From Diadophis punctatus similis (Eukaryota; Chordata; Lepidosauria; Squamata; Dipsadidae): DNA of 64,000 bases. The notes beneath the pieces were generated by a model that was not told the DNA's origin, ran no database searches, and saw nothing but the letters and a program-made list of their open reading frames with translations. Shown here one piece after another: positions 34,250 through 47,259 of this stretch. The DNA is taken from contig JALIGW010000001.1 in NCBI GenBank assembly GCA_023053685.1, positions 156,111,966 to 156,175,965 of the forward strand. Reading direction: 5' to 3'. The translations under genes and the position numbers were made by a program. The first letter of the stretch is position 1, and each line of letters starts with the position of its first letter.

Positions 34250-36879
34250 ATGTAAACACTGTGATCATTCTAGAAGTACATTTAGACTGATGAAAATGGC
34301 AAAATTGGCCTTTTTAAACATCCTTTCCTCCCTTCACTTCGTCATCCCTCCTCCTTTCACCTCATTTGCTGCAAGATCTCTGCATAAGAACCAGGTTATT
34401 TGCCCTCTCTATTAATGTCTCATTTTCACAACAGTCAATAGCATCTTATCGCTTTATCTCAGGGCTAGATCTGCCCTTTCAAATGGAAGAAAACGTGAGA
34501 GTGGCATCTGTTTAAACCAGCAAAGGTTAAGGTTAATGGCGAATACCTTTATGCTTATTTGCTAGCTTAGAATCCCAGGCTGTCAGGTAGGTCTTACAAC
34601 AGCCCACTTGGGGAATGCTTATGAGCGCATTTGTAGTAGGGCAGCTAACTTGAAACCTTTTCTAATCCCAGCAATTTTACCTTGCTTACATTCCTTTTCA
34701 CTTTGAAAGTTCGGCCTCTCTTCCGGGTAGATGGTGAAGTGCTCTCACATTTGTGGGTTTTGTTTTCAGCTGCATTCCCTCGGAGTTTGTACACGCTATG
34801 GAAATCTGCACTGTGTCTTTTAAGCAGATAAAAAGAGGGGTCAGTCACATGCAATTCCCCAACTCCTCATATAAACACTTTAACTGCTACAGCAAGATAC
34901 AGGCTTGGAATTACTCCCTCAGATTCAATTCCCTTTCCCTGCTCCACTTGTAAAAATGGTTAGTGTCCTTATAAACTGCAGCTTGCCCAGGTCCAAAGCT
35001 TGCTGAGCAGTTGTAGAATAAATGTTAATCTAATAAAGGTTACTGGGTCAAACACAATCACAGGCTTGTGGGAAAAGCTTAATACTGTTCTGCTTCTTCT
35101 AACACAGTAGACCTGGATATTATATGATAGGTTAAACACCACTGAACCATAGCAAAAATGTTCTTGGAAGTACGATTTAGTACGAAGAGAAGGCCTTTGA
35201 AACAGTGGCTGGCTCTTGACTTTATTCTCTAAGAAACTCAAATTGCCTGAAAACATTAACTTGCTTTAAAAGGAGGAAAGGAAATTAAAATCTTTCTCAA
35301 GCCATATGGCCAGGCAGAGGGAAGAACAATGGAAAACCTCTGTGTATATTTGGGTGACATGAATATATACCCTTGGCTAAGGAAACATTTGCTCATCTCT
35401 CTTGTAATATTTAGGCAGCCCAAGGGATACATAGCATATCCAATGGGATATACTGAATTAAACCATACTCGATCCGTCTGAGTAAGGCAGACAGAAAATC
35501 TGCAGTTCCCCAAATATATTTTTGCAAACTCAAGAGATCCCTGAACATTTGTCATTTTGAGTTGGGAAAACATGAAAACTATAATGAACACCTTTAAATA
35601 GTCAAAAGAGCTTTAAAAAGTCAAGAAAACATTGATCCCATCCCAGGAATATTTCCAAAAATCCCAGCTATGATCATGGGTGTGTCATGGCCACACCTAT
35701 TTTCTCATCTTTTTTTGGCAACCCCCCCCCACAACTGATGATGTTCAGCTCCATTTGCCTACATGTTGCTTTTTTTTTAGGTGTGTGTCTCAGACTTTTT
35801 GGGTCTAGTCATATGAGAAAAATTTAAGCACCAGAATTCATACTCAACTAATATGAGGCTGGCAAATTTTGGCCTATTCTGATTGAGATAGATCAGTCAT
35901 GGTCTCTCTTTACAAAGTTTCAGTCTGTACCCTAAGCTCTGAAAATGAGACAAAGCACCAATTTGTTTGAATCGTATAGTTAAATCAAATCAATTCAGTT
36001 CAGAAGAACCCATTTCTGTACAGAAAGAGAATTATTCAAATCAATTAGGAGGCATGCAATTTGATTTAGACATGTAATCAAATCAACCTTCTGATTTATG
36101 TACGTCGATTCAATTTATAGATTTGATTGAATTGCCATTGGTTCTCTGAATTGAGCATTTGCATAATCATACAGAATAAAATTTAGATTATAAATCATAT
36201 CAGCTTTTTTTATAATAATGTGCTTCTCTTGAAGTTTTTAAATTTTGTTTGAAGATCACATCTGAGGAGGCAGGTCATGGTAGCTCAGTTTTAGCACCAG
36301 ATGGAACTTGCCAACTCAAGCATGCATGGACACACCTGCATATATGCAGATACAAGTTAAGAGGACTCACAACACATACTGAAAACTCTTTCAGAGGTGC
36401 TTGGGTTCATACCAACCTACAATAAAAGCCTCTTATTTTTCTGTCTCACAAGTCATATGTGGGTGATGCAAGGTGGTGGGGAGGGACAGGATTCACTAGT
36501 GGGCAAAGTAAAAAAAATGAAACTATTTATATTACATTTTGCCTTTACGACTGACCCATTTGCTAGTATAATATATAGGTTTTCAGGGAGGAATAATATA
36601 TTTGTTTTAGTAAGACTAAAGAATAGAAAAGAGAGTTGATTACAATTCCTAGAATTTCCTAAAATGGATAGTTTTGCCTTGGATTCTGGTTTACCATGAG
36701 ATTTAATTCATTTCCTTGGAGGCTCTGGAGAGGAGGCTAAATGTGTAAATCCTAAAATGTTTCAATTGTCTGGTCCTATATATCTAGAAATTTTGTTCAT
36801 TGCTTTTGCATTACCAAAAAGAAGACAAAATAATGTGTCAAGGAATATAACCCATGTGCTTATTGCAAACAAATATGCA
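34250..36879. other. Unassigned sequence
   Basis: No exon or mobile element that I can support; a C run lies at 35724-35731. Frames here are 111 codons or shorter and unrecognised. Confidence 0.4.
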
Positions 36880-37412
36880 GCTGGACTGGCAATTCCAATG
36901 TTTGCTAAGGAAAACATCATGTGACTGTGATGGGTTTTACAACATGGGTGTCAAACTCGATTGTGTCATGTGATGTATTGTGACGTATCGTGACATTTTT
37001 TGCCTTTGCCAGAGTGGGCGTGGCCTGTACGTGATGCATCCAGCCCACAGGCTGCCAGTTTGATAGGTGTGGTTTACAACCTCATTTCTGCCATGGATAT
37101 TAAACGTGGGATGTTAAGTGAGACATCACATGACTATAACTTGCAATTGTACTGCTGGCTTATCTATTGTTTCTGCTCGCCAGAAACTGGTTGTGGAGTG
37201 GTGCAAATGGCTATCACATGATTGCAAAATGCTTTAATGGTCATAAATGACTACACGTTGTGAAGTGCCTGAATATCAATCATGTGACCATGAGGTTGTT
37301 CTGATAGTTGTAAATGGGAGATCCGGTCGTCAAGTTATTTTTTTTGTGTGCCATCGTAATTTTGAATGGTTGCTGACGGTTAATGACCGTCATTAAGCAA
37401 GATCTACCTGAA
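36880..37412 (-). mobile_element. 'cgaggactacc'-type TIR transposon, diverged
   Basis: Read on the minus strand it starts caggtagatcttgcttaatg and shares gttcaaaattacgatgg-type and tggtcacatgatt blocks with the copy at 15861. It is interrupted at 36943-37071 by a hAT MITE. The left boundary is approximate. Confidence 0.55.
36943..37071. mobile_element. Degraded hAT MITE inserted in an older transposon
   Basis: 129 bp, start catgggtgtcaaactcg and end cagtttgataggtgtg, flanked by ttttacaa (36935-36942) and gtttacaa (37072-37079), 7 of 8 matching. Related to 10946-11080. Confidence 0.75.
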
Positions 37413-38768
37413 ATAGGGAAGACAGTGATTGATTTGTGTGCTGCTTTATTTGAAGCTCAGGTGTTACATGTGGAAGCACAACTTCAAGGCTCCTGTTCTT
37501 TCTCCACCAAAGCGCATATGAACGATGGTTCCCTTCAGATAGAGGATGTCTTCAACTAAAGTTCTCGGGCTGCATATAGTTCCCCAGCATCCTCCCCCAA
37601 GCTCTATATTGGGGTGCTGAAATTTCCTAAAAGAGCAAAATAGTGCATTAAGACTCACATGAACTTTCTCAATGCCCTTCAAATTTTAGGCCTTCTGATA
37701 TAAGCCTTCTGATATAAGCAGAAGATGGGATAATTTAAATAGGGAACTTACCCCTCTTTCCAGGAGTTCCCCAGTAAAAGATGCAATTTCCTGATCTAAT
37801 TTAGCCTTTAATCTAGTTTTTACCCATTATCCAAGAATTTCCCCTTTCAAGAAAATGTAGGGAAGGTAACAATTATGCACACAGCATTCCAAATAAAATA
37901 GTCACTCTGGCTATCTGATCCCCCCTGAATAAAGTCTTGGGTTTTAGCATTACAAAGAAGAACGTTGAAGATCATCTGGGCTTTCTGCTTGCATGTTCAC
38001 AGGAATCCATTCCTTCCCTCCCCCCCCCCCATGTTACCTTTGTAAGTGAAAGCAAACCTTGGGGGGGGGGGAATTGACTGCTGCTTTGACCAGTCTAGGA
38101 AATGCTCCATTTGTGTTCTCCTGTTTCTAGCCAGCACTTCAAAAATTACTGAGTTGCTGAATCCATTGAACCAGCCATTATGGAATTATAAAAGCTCAGT
38201 CTGGTTTTCCTCAGTTCTGCCATCGTAGAAATGGGATTGTGAAGGGAAAATTCTTTGGGGAAACAAATTGAATTTCATCTGCGCAAATGGAGTGACTTTA
38301 TCAGCTGGCTCAGGGATAACTGCTAAACTTCCCCCAAAGTAGGAGTTTGTTACCTCTTTTCTCATGCTGATGTCATTATTAAGCCACTGGCCAGGATGCC
38401 TGCAATTTTCACAAGCTGGGAAATAAAAAAGACCAGTATAAGTCAGGTCTTATGGTGCCCAGCCACAAAAATATTACCATTGGAATAAAGGATGTCTTCT
38501 GTAAATGAAAAATATGGACACTGTACATGTGGTGACCATAAAATGTTGTGCAAGAAGTTGTCTGGCTTCCATGTTCAACATGAGGTTTTTCCAGTATAAA
38601 CTGTACCCTCTTTTCCCCAATGATTCCCAATACTCAAATTCATATACTAGCCATGTGAAAAAATTCTATCAAACTTTCTCCCAGCTGATCCACATATCAA
38701 AACAATTCAACGACACAGCCTTGCTAGTAGCATGTATTACTTAGAACCAGACTGGCAGAACATGAAGG
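37413..38768. other. Unassigned sequence
   Basis: No exon or mobile element recognised; C and G runs near 38021-38030 and 38061-38070. Confidence 0.45.
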
Positions 38769-38776
38769 GCTTCATT

Positions 38777-39158
38777 CAGGGGTGGGTTCCTCTCGGTTCA
38801 GACCGGATCGCCCAAACCGGTAGCAACCCACTGGTGATGTCACGATGACATCACGGATCCGGTTTGGTCAGTGCCGGTCCGTGGGTGCCGCCATCTTTTT
38901 TTGGATTTTTTCCCATTTTTTTTACTGTTTGGAAGTTTTTTCCTCTGCTGCTGCTTGAAAAAGGGCCCTCCTGCCCGCCCCTGGGTTTATACTTACCTTT
39001 ATTCCTTCTCCCAAAGCACAGCTGATCAGCTCCTCAGCTGTGTTTCGGGCTGATTATAGCTACTGAGCATGCGCAGAAGCAGAATTGCACGAGGGGACGC
39101 GCGCGCGCACAACATCGCGATGCGAACCGGTGGTGAAGGTAAGTGGAATCCACCCCTG
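38777..39158. mobile_element. Non-autonomous hAT transposon
   Basis: 382 bp, ends caggggtgggttcctc and gtggaatccacccctg, exact 8-bp TSD gcttcatt (38769-38776 and 39159-39166). It includes the palindrome gtgatgtca-cga-tgacatcac (38834-38854) and gcatgcgcagaagcagaat. Confidence 0.93.
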
Positions 39159-39166
39159 GCTTCATT

Positions 39167-40809
39167 GATAAATTAAAAACAATTGCAAGCCACAACAGAA
39201 TAATCAATTCTTCAGAGACCAAGAGGCCCTGTGGTAGTGATGAAACTGGGAATGCTGAAGAGACATAGAAGCTCTGGAGATGCTTAAGAGTGTGTCTTTG
39301 AGTGCAGCAACAGTACTGGTGGTGGATTTATTGATTTTTTAAAAAACACCCTTATATTTAATTTTCCCTAACCTTATTTACCTTTTGAGACACTTCCTGA
39401 GGTATCCTACTCAAAAGTCAGTACAACTAGCTGAATCCTCGTCCCCCCCCCCCCAATTCATATTATTCCATCCAAATTTCTGGATTGCAAAAAAAAAAAA
39501 AAAGCTCTATCAGTCTAGGGCAGACCATTTAAGCCTGTCCACCACCTTCCCAGCATTGGTGATCATGCCAGCTTTTATGCAATCTATCTTTACATTTTAT
39601 GCTTTTCTTTTCTCACGTTGGGTTTTAAGACACGGTTACAATGCCAAACGTTATCTTTCTTAAAATAACTTTGGTTTCTGTAATTAAAATAAAAATGATG
39701 CCTTTTGTGCATTAATGCTTCTAACTTAGCTTGCCTGTTATGCCAGCCGCCCTTTTCTTAGCAGCAATGCTGGGATGTCTCAGGACATCTAAGAGCTTAT
39801 TGACACATTGTCCATCTTTCCTTGAGTCCGGGAGAAGGGAAGGTCTATCAGATTGAGAGACCCATTTATCTGAGGGAAAAAGTTTATAGGAACACTGAAA
39901 GACACTGATATTATCTTTTAATATTGGAAGGAATAATCCTATTAAAGAAGAAAACAAGGGAAACTGTTATGCCCACAAGGCAGAATTATCTGAAGCCAAT
40001 TGGTCGAGGTCAGGTTACTCTACAAAGACCAAGCTGTATGCTGGACTATCGCTCCATCGGGGCTTGGTGAATGAGCATTAATTTGTGGCTCTGCTCATCT
40101 CTTTGCTAACTTTGTTCAGTGGAACTAGATACAACTTTGACAAATTAGAGCAGCCTTTTGTTTTTGTCTCCCAGTCCCCCTACCCTTCTAGCACAGCTCT
40201 CCAATTGTATCCCTTTCTTTCTGAAGTTCTTGCCATGTCAAGGCCATCAATGGCAGCCCTTCCACAAGGCTACACTTTTTAATAAGCTCATCTATCAGCA
40301 CCACATTCTACAGGTCTCCCCCCCCTTAATCCTTCCAATTCAAGTGACCTTCCCTGCATTGCAAAGGAGCTGTGCTCTTAAATAAATATCTCTTTGTTTA
40401 CCCTATCTGCACCATTAAGCTAACCTTCAGGATTAAGTGCAAAAAAGGAGAGATTGCTTATGGTTGTTTTCTGGAAATTCTCTGAACAAAAGTCAAGAAA
40501 GAATCTAATAGTCCTCTTTCAGCCATTAATATTTGCTATAAACACTCAGTAAAGCCATTTTTTTTAAAAAAGAGCTAGTGTTCTTTTTTCAGGATCTTCA
40601 CTTGACACGACTGTAATGATGAAGTAGCCATTTCCAAGCAGACCTGTAAATATACTGTAATTAAGAGTGTGATCCTAATACTCAGATTAACAGGGGTTTA
40701 GGATAGATTGGATGAACACTCTGTTAATAAAGAAAACTTTGCCAGCAGATGTTTGTGTAGAGCTTGGTGGGCTGCAGTCTGCCTGAGGAAAGCTGTCAAG
40801 ACTTAGAAC
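39167..40809. other. Unassigned sequence
   Basis: No exon that I can support. A run of C (39444-39453) and A (39489-39503). Confidence 0.4.
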
Positions 40810-40811
40810 TA

Positions 40812-41221
40812 CCGTATTTTTCGGAGTATAAGATGCACTGGAGTATAAGACGCACCATAGGTTTTTTGGGAGGAAAATAGGGGGGAAAATCTGCCTACCA
40901 GGTATTCATCTGGATAGTGTCCTTAGTCTGGTCAGCTTCAGCACATTATTTTATCCCCTGTTAGGGCTTAAAAAAAATCTTATTTGGAGCAAGTAGCAAT
41001 GAAAAAAAGCCTGCAAAGACTTAGGGCTGGAAAAAACCTCCTTTGGAGAAAGTAGCAATGAAAAAGCCTGCAAGCCGGTAAGAGCTGGGAAGATCGTTAG
41101 TACCTTGTTAGGGTTGGAAAAAAAGCTTCAAAAAAAGCTACATTTAGAGTATAAGACGCACCCAAATTTTCAGCCTCTTTTAGGGGGGAAAAAGCTGTGT
41201 CTTATACTCCAAAAAATATGG
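40812..41221. mobile_element. Tc1/mariner-like MITE
   Basis: The left end ccgtatttttcggagtataa and right end ttatactccaaaaaatatgg are inverted repeats with three mismatches, and both flanks are TA (40810-40811 and 41222-41223), the Tc1/mariner target. Internal repeats of gagtataagacgcacc occur near both ends. 410 bp with no transposase. Confidence 0.75.
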
Positions 41222-41227
41222 TATATT

Positions 41228-41515
41228 GCTGGGAGTGCAGTGGTTCATGAGGTTAGTACACTGGGCTGATGATCAACAGGCTCGTGTTTGAGACCCAGTT
41301 GCTACCGTGGGCTGGGGTCAGTTCCCATCACATACTTCAGCTCCTGCTAACCCAGCAGTTCAAAAGTGTCCAACTGCGAGTAGATAAATGGATACCGCTT
41401 TAGTGGGCAGCTTCATGGGGATACGAAAGGAGCCCACAACTGGGTGTCCTCCAGGCAATGGTGATGTCTCTAGCAGATCCTTTCACCATGGAAGCACTTT
41501 GGTGCTTCTGAATGG
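41228..41515 (+). mobile_element. Sauria-type tRNA SINE
   Basis: tRNA-like head with a B box-like gtttgagaccc (about 41286). The body has cagctcctgctaacccagca and gtagataaatggataccgct, which are Sauria SINE hallmarks. The tail is decayed. Confidence 0.75.
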
Positions 41516-41589
41516 AAGTAGTAGTAGTACTATATTGGTAAGTTTTTATTGGTAAGTTTTACTGATAATAGGCACCAAAACAGGGTGCC

Positions 41590-41848
41590 ATTGGCGTGAT
41601 TTAAATATTGTTCCTATCACCCATCTCCTCCCACTAATGACTGTATGACTGTAACTTTGTTGCTTGTATCCTTACGATTTATATTGACTGGTTCCTAATA
41701 GGATTTGATTGCTTATTTGTACCCGGACTATCATGAAGTGTTGTACCTTATGATTCTTGACGAACATATCTTTTCTTTTATGTACACTGAGAGCATATGC
41801 ACCAAGACAAATCTCTTGTGTGTCCAATCACACTTGGCCAATAAAGAA
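41590..41848 (+). mobile_element. L2-like LINE 3' end, sense copy
   Basis: Reverse complement of 27386-27640 (cttacgatttatattgactg, gtgtccaatcacacttggcc) with polyA-like aataaa directly before the array. Confidence 0.87.
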
Positions 41849-41944
41849 TTCTATTCTATTCTATTCTATTCTATTCTATTCTATTCTATTCTATTCTATT
41901 CTATTCTATTCTATTCTATTCTATTCTATTCTATTCTATTCTAT
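41848..41944 (+). repeat. (ATTCT)n tail of L2-like LINE
   Basis: Pure pentanucleotide array starting at the LINE terminus. Confidence 0.96.
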
Positions 41945-41945
41945 A

Positions 41946-44790
41946 TAGACTGATTTGAATATAGAATTGTCCAAGATGGAAAAATATGAGGTCATGCCAT
42001 ACTTTATGCTTTATTCTCATGGGCAACTAAAAGAAATGGTAGGTGGCTGACATTTCTCTGTCCACCCAACTAAATTTAAAACAATGCCACAAACCATCAT
42101 TATTACAGTATTTATTAACAGAAGAATGGTAAGGGTAGTTTTCCTTGTATTTTACTTTAACCATATTATCATATTGAATTCAAATATAATTTCCATTCCA
42201 TTATCATTACCATTCTACTGTGCCAGTATTATAATGCTTCTCTGCACTAGACCTTCCTTAGTTCCATGGGCATTGATTATTCTCAAACAACCAAATGCTC
42301 TCAGCAATAAGTATTTCTTAGATAAATGATATATTATATTCATACTTCTTGGACTAAAAAGGAAAAATTCAATACTTAGTTCTAAAACTACCTCTGGTAT
42401 TTTTTCAACAAAAATTCAAAAGTTGCTCACCAAACAGTTGTTGGGTAGGTTACAAAGAATGCTCCATCAAGGAAATCTCGTGAGCATCATTCAGAGAAGC
42501 AACAGGCAGAACAGGTGACATTGGGTGCATTATGACATCACGATGTAAATGACATAAATTACACATTTGCATTATTTTCATTATGATATTCTGGAACATG
42601 CAACTTTATTTTGGCACTGTAGTTTCTATCTGATGCGTATCAGGATTATGTTTTGAATGCATAAGTCTTATACTGCAAGGACATCTGGCTACTTTGCTCA
42701 TTACAAAACACATAGTGAGCAATGGCTGCACTGCTTTCATAGTCAAGTGTAATTTCTTCTGCCTTTTTTCAGTCTGCCCTTCCAAACTAGCAGGCTCTTT
42801 TAATGTACAGTGTGATAGAAGTTCTAGATTTCTAGATTTGAAATCCAACTAAAATATCTGCATGGTTAGAATAATGCAAGTATTTCATATGCTTGGAGCG
42901 CCTTCTGCCCTTGAGCATTGAACATCTCCTTTTTCCCTGTGAATTGAACAGCAGCCAGTAGCATTCCTTCGGAAAGAAAGGAGGAGGAAGAGGAGGAAGA
43001 GGAGGAGGTGGAGGGTTGTGTGTGGAGAAAATGTAGGACCATTAGGATTTGTTTAAGTTAAGAATTATCTTCAAGCATCCATAGCAGATGGTTGAGAAGG
43101 AAATGGGAACAAATCTTCCTGGGGCATAAATTACTGATGTAACTCTATGCTTATTTACTCCATTGAAGGACCTGGTCGAGTATGTTTATGTCTGCAAAAT
43201 ACAGCCATTACTAGCAGGGCTATAAATGTTGTTGTTGAGGGAAGAAATAATCAGTACAAATTGCTGGTTTTGAGATATACAAAGGCTATCTCAGCCTCTG
43301 TGTATTTCAAAATCCGCAATTTGCACTGATTATTTCTTATATTATATTAGTTATATAATACTTTAATATCAAAATTTCTTGCAGAGATTTGGTCAGATCA
43401 CACATGGTTAAGTGGAAAAGTTTCAAAATCCCCATCTTTTTCCAAATGACATCTACTTTGCACAAAAATCAGAGCAAACACTGAAAGACCAACCCTGAAG
43501 AGACTTTTTATGTCCCTTCACAGGTTTTCACAGGTAAAATGGCATCAACACTTCAGGAAACAGACTTACTACCTGGTATAAGGTCAGGTGCGTTTTACCA
43601 CCTGAATAGCTTCCATAGACAATTAGAAGTTCTGTACCACAAAAGTCTTGTTCTTTTAGAAGTGAAATGTATTGGCAAGTTTGACTTCGAAACCTCTGGC
43701 CCAAATGATCCACAGTGTGAATCATTAGTGTAGCTTTACCATTCCAACATTGCTACTAGCTACATATAGCCAGTTTCAGTCCAGGTAAAGCTATTATTTG
43801 TTCCGCTTAATTTATTTCCTAGTCTTGACCCTGCTCTTTTTAGCTGTCAAATCAAAAGGCTGGGTTACAGACAGTGATCTTGCAATAGTATTTCTAGTAA
43901 GAAAATCTAGGAAATTCAACTCAAATCTCTTTGATCTCAAAATGCCATGCTCCTCCAAAGGAAGATACACATGGCAACCATGAGTAGACCCCAGCTGTCA
44001 TCTACTACTTTTGTTAAGAAGATGTGTTAAAATTAGCACATATATGGGAGCTTAGTTGGAAAGGAGACATGCTGAAAAAGTTATATATAGGTTAACACAC
44101 CTTTAAATAAATCATACATAGGCAATTGTGCAGATAAAATGCACAAACCAGATTAAGTTACACATATTAAAGAGAGTTGTGTAGGAAAAAAAGTTTATCT
44201 TGGTAGTAGTCAAATAAATTAAGTAGAACTCTAAGTACACTGAAAAAAATATAAACAAAACCCATATATTCCCAAATGTGGATTTTCTGGGGTTATTTGT
44301 AAGTGATTTACTGAGAAATCAGATAAAAACACAAATGGGTGGTTCATTCAGCACCTATTTGGAACAAACCTTTACTGATATACCTCTCCCCAGGACTTAA
44401 AGAATCATTATTATGTTAGATTCTTCAATTCATAGGACTGAATCGTTGTTTGTACGAGCCTACTGGAGATGTAAAATATCATAGCCTATCCCCAGGCTTT
44501 CAGAGTGCCCCCCTCCCACCGTCTCTTAACTATCATCAGCTTTTGGTAAGTAATAATGGATATTAGTGGTATAAAGAATCCATAAGATGGAAGGGGAATC
44601 AACTTTTGGGGAAAAAATGAATGGTTTCATTTGATGTCACAGCACTCTTTATATCGATAGACCCAAAATTAGTGAAAGAACCATGGCAGCACAGACCTAC
44701 ACCACACATCTCACCTAACTAAATACTAGATGTTACATTACACCTTACGCTATGAGTTTTGAAAATGGTGATCCCATGGATGTTCCTCTG
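41946..44790. other. Unassigned sequence
   Basis: No exon or element that I can support. A GGA/GAA-rich patch lies at about 42981-43017. Confidence 0.4.
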
Positions 44791-44794
44791 AACC

Positions 44795-45033
44795 ATGGTG
44801 GCACAGTGGTTAGCATGCAGTACTGCAGGCTACTTCTGCTGACTGCCAGCTGCCAGCAGTTTGGCAGTTCAATTCTCACCAGCTCAAGGCTGACTCAGCC
44901 TTCCATCCTTCCGAGGTCAGTAAAATGAAAACCCAGATTGTTGGGGGCAATAGGCTGACTCTGTAAACCGCTTAGAGTGGGCTAGAAAGCACTGTGAAGT
45001 GGTATATAAGTCGAAGTGCTATTGCTATTGCTA
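44795..45033 (+). mobile_element. MIR/CORE-like tRNA SINE
   Basis: A box tggcacagtgg at 44799-44809 and B box-like agttcaattct near 44864. The body is ccttccatccttccgaggtc, and the L2-like tail (taaaccgcttagag, aagtggtatataag) ends in ttgctattgctatt. Confidence 0.88.
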
Positions 45034-45035
45034 TT

Positions 45036-46285
45036 TGTTTGTATATTTGTACAGAATACTGACGGAAGGTAATAAGGAAAAGTTGATGGGGTCCATGATT
45101 CTGGCTATTATGAACTGCATATTTGGTTACATCAGGTGCGATGTGCAGTGGTTACTACTATGGACTCTTTTACTAATTTTGGTCTGTTGATGTAAAGACT
45201 GCTGTGACATCAAATGAAACTGAGAAATAGTATTAACTTTAGCTTAAAAGTAAGAAGAAACCATGTTCTAGCATTCAAGAAGACTATGCCTCTTTCAACA
45301 CATGTGATAACATTTTTGATATGTTGTGGAACCATCAGTATGACTCTAGTAAACTTATTTTCAAAAAATGTTAAGTTTGGAAAACATTCATTGTTTTCCA
45401 AACTTGTTGAAAAATTCTGTGCTTCATTAAACAAAATTCTGGAGAATGTCTAGAACATGTTATTATAGTTTTTGAATGAATCAAGGGTAACAATTACAGT
45501 CTTCTTTCTTGATCTCAATAAGTTAGGATCTCGTCATTCTATACATCCAACATTACAAGCAGCTCCAGGCAAGGGAAAGTGAGCAGCCTTCTGGTAAAAT
45601 GCCCCTAATTATAAATCCAGTAAAATTAATGAGAAATATAATATTATTTCTATTCCAAAATGAAATGTTGGAATATAGCTCAGCCACCCAAAATTGTACT
45701 TTGGCTCTTCTGTATAATATCTTGATTCCCCCCCACCCTGCCAGGAACTCATTTGGATTCTAAACACAACAGAGTGTACCTTGACTCTGGAACTTAAAGT
45801 TAACTTTGTTCTCAACTAAATTCTGCTGATCCAGATACCTTGGCACAGCATTTTACTTTACTTTATTCCTTTTCGATTCTTGCAAAAAATAAAAACAAAA
45901 TACGAACATTAAAAAAATACATTCCATTTAAGACAATTGATACGAAGATTAAAACAACAACAACATTACAAGCCTTTACAAGAATTCTGTATTACCATTA
46001 GATGGCCCTAAAGAGATGCAGAAACACATTAACTCTTTGCTGACTTCCAGTGGCTTACTGGGTTTTTGCAGCCCAGATATGATAACGCTACCAAAGCTTA
46101 TTCCATTAAAGCTAATGCGTTATAGGTGCCCCCCTCTTCTTTGCTCTGTCTCAAGGTACTTCCCTCCTCCCTCAAGATGAATGAAACTACATGCCTCGTT
46201 TCTTTTTCCTAACCATCAAAGACCAGAGCAAAAAAAAAAAAGTTTAGAAAGTCACTTCTCAGCACCAAAAAAAAAAAAACAAAAA
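45036..46285. other. Unassigned sequence with one short hairpin
   Basis: No exon or mobile element recognised. It contains a perfect inverted repeat, aagtttggaaaac/gttttccaaactt (45373-45385 and 45393-45405), around a 7-nt loop. Confidence 0.45.
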
Positions 46286-46287
46286 AA

Positions 46288-46390
46288 AAAAGTGCTGACC
46301 CAGCTAGGGGGTCTGGGATTCAAAGCTGGGTACCCAAGAGCAGATGGCTTAACACATTAGTCTATTAATCAAGTAAGCTCCCAGAGTGCA
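46288..46390 (-). mobile_element. tRNA-derived SINE fragment with A-rich tail
   Basis: On the minus strand, gctttgaatcccagacc resembles a B box and the body cccctagctgggtcagcac ends in a long T/A run (46269-46292). Confidence 0.4.
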
Positions 46391-47254
46391 ATGATTTCTG
46401 GTGATCACATGCTCGGGATCTGAGAAATGCAACTACCTTTCTTGCCCATCCACCCCCCCCCCAACAGTCCTTTCTGGTTCAGTCTTGCAGATGTTGCTGA
46501 ATTTCTGTTATTTATGTACTCACTGCACTGTGAAAAGCAACAGATTTTCCAGGTGCGTTTGAACTAAATCTTTTTATTTTTTTTTTGCAAATAAGCTAAA
46601 TAAAACATGTACACCTTTGGATGTTTGGAAAACACATTTTCTGAGTTGAAAGAAAGTCGTATTTCAGGTAGGGAGCAGGGCTTTTTTTTTTTTTGAGATT
46701 TACTTGCTTGTTGACTTGAAAAGCAATCTTTCCACTGCTGCTACAGAAGTAATGGAGTCCCAGATTCTCTTACTATGTATAAACTAAAATGAACCTCATT
46801 CATTTCTGGTTAAGCTTCTGAATGCTTACATAAGTAGATCAAAAGGCATGAACATAATATTTGTAGGCAGAGAACATTTCTATGATGCACCATGAAAGTC
46901 TGCTTTTTTGAATGGGACAGTAGTGTGTGCAATCTAACCTGAATACAGAAAGGAGATAAAAGAATATCACTGAGAATAAAGAGAATATTGCTAAGTTATT
47001 TTGCTCTTAACTCTGCTTGGAACTATGAGCTTAACTCTTAAGGGACCCAATATGTTTTTTTTTTACAAGTTCCCACTCTGCAAGCTAACTTCCTCCTGAG
47101 GAAAGATTATAAAACTAATATTGAATGGTAGCAAGAAAATTCTGTACAATTATGAAATATTATCATGTAGTGAATAAATCAGAGTCTATCTTAAAAGTCT
47201 TTGACCACTCTAGGGCAGAAATGTGAGATATAAATTAAAATCAATATATACATA
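46391..47254. other. Unassigned sequence
   Basis: Nothing recognised; T runs at 46577-46586 and 46682-46694. Confidence 0.45.
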
Positions 47255-47259
47255 ACCTT

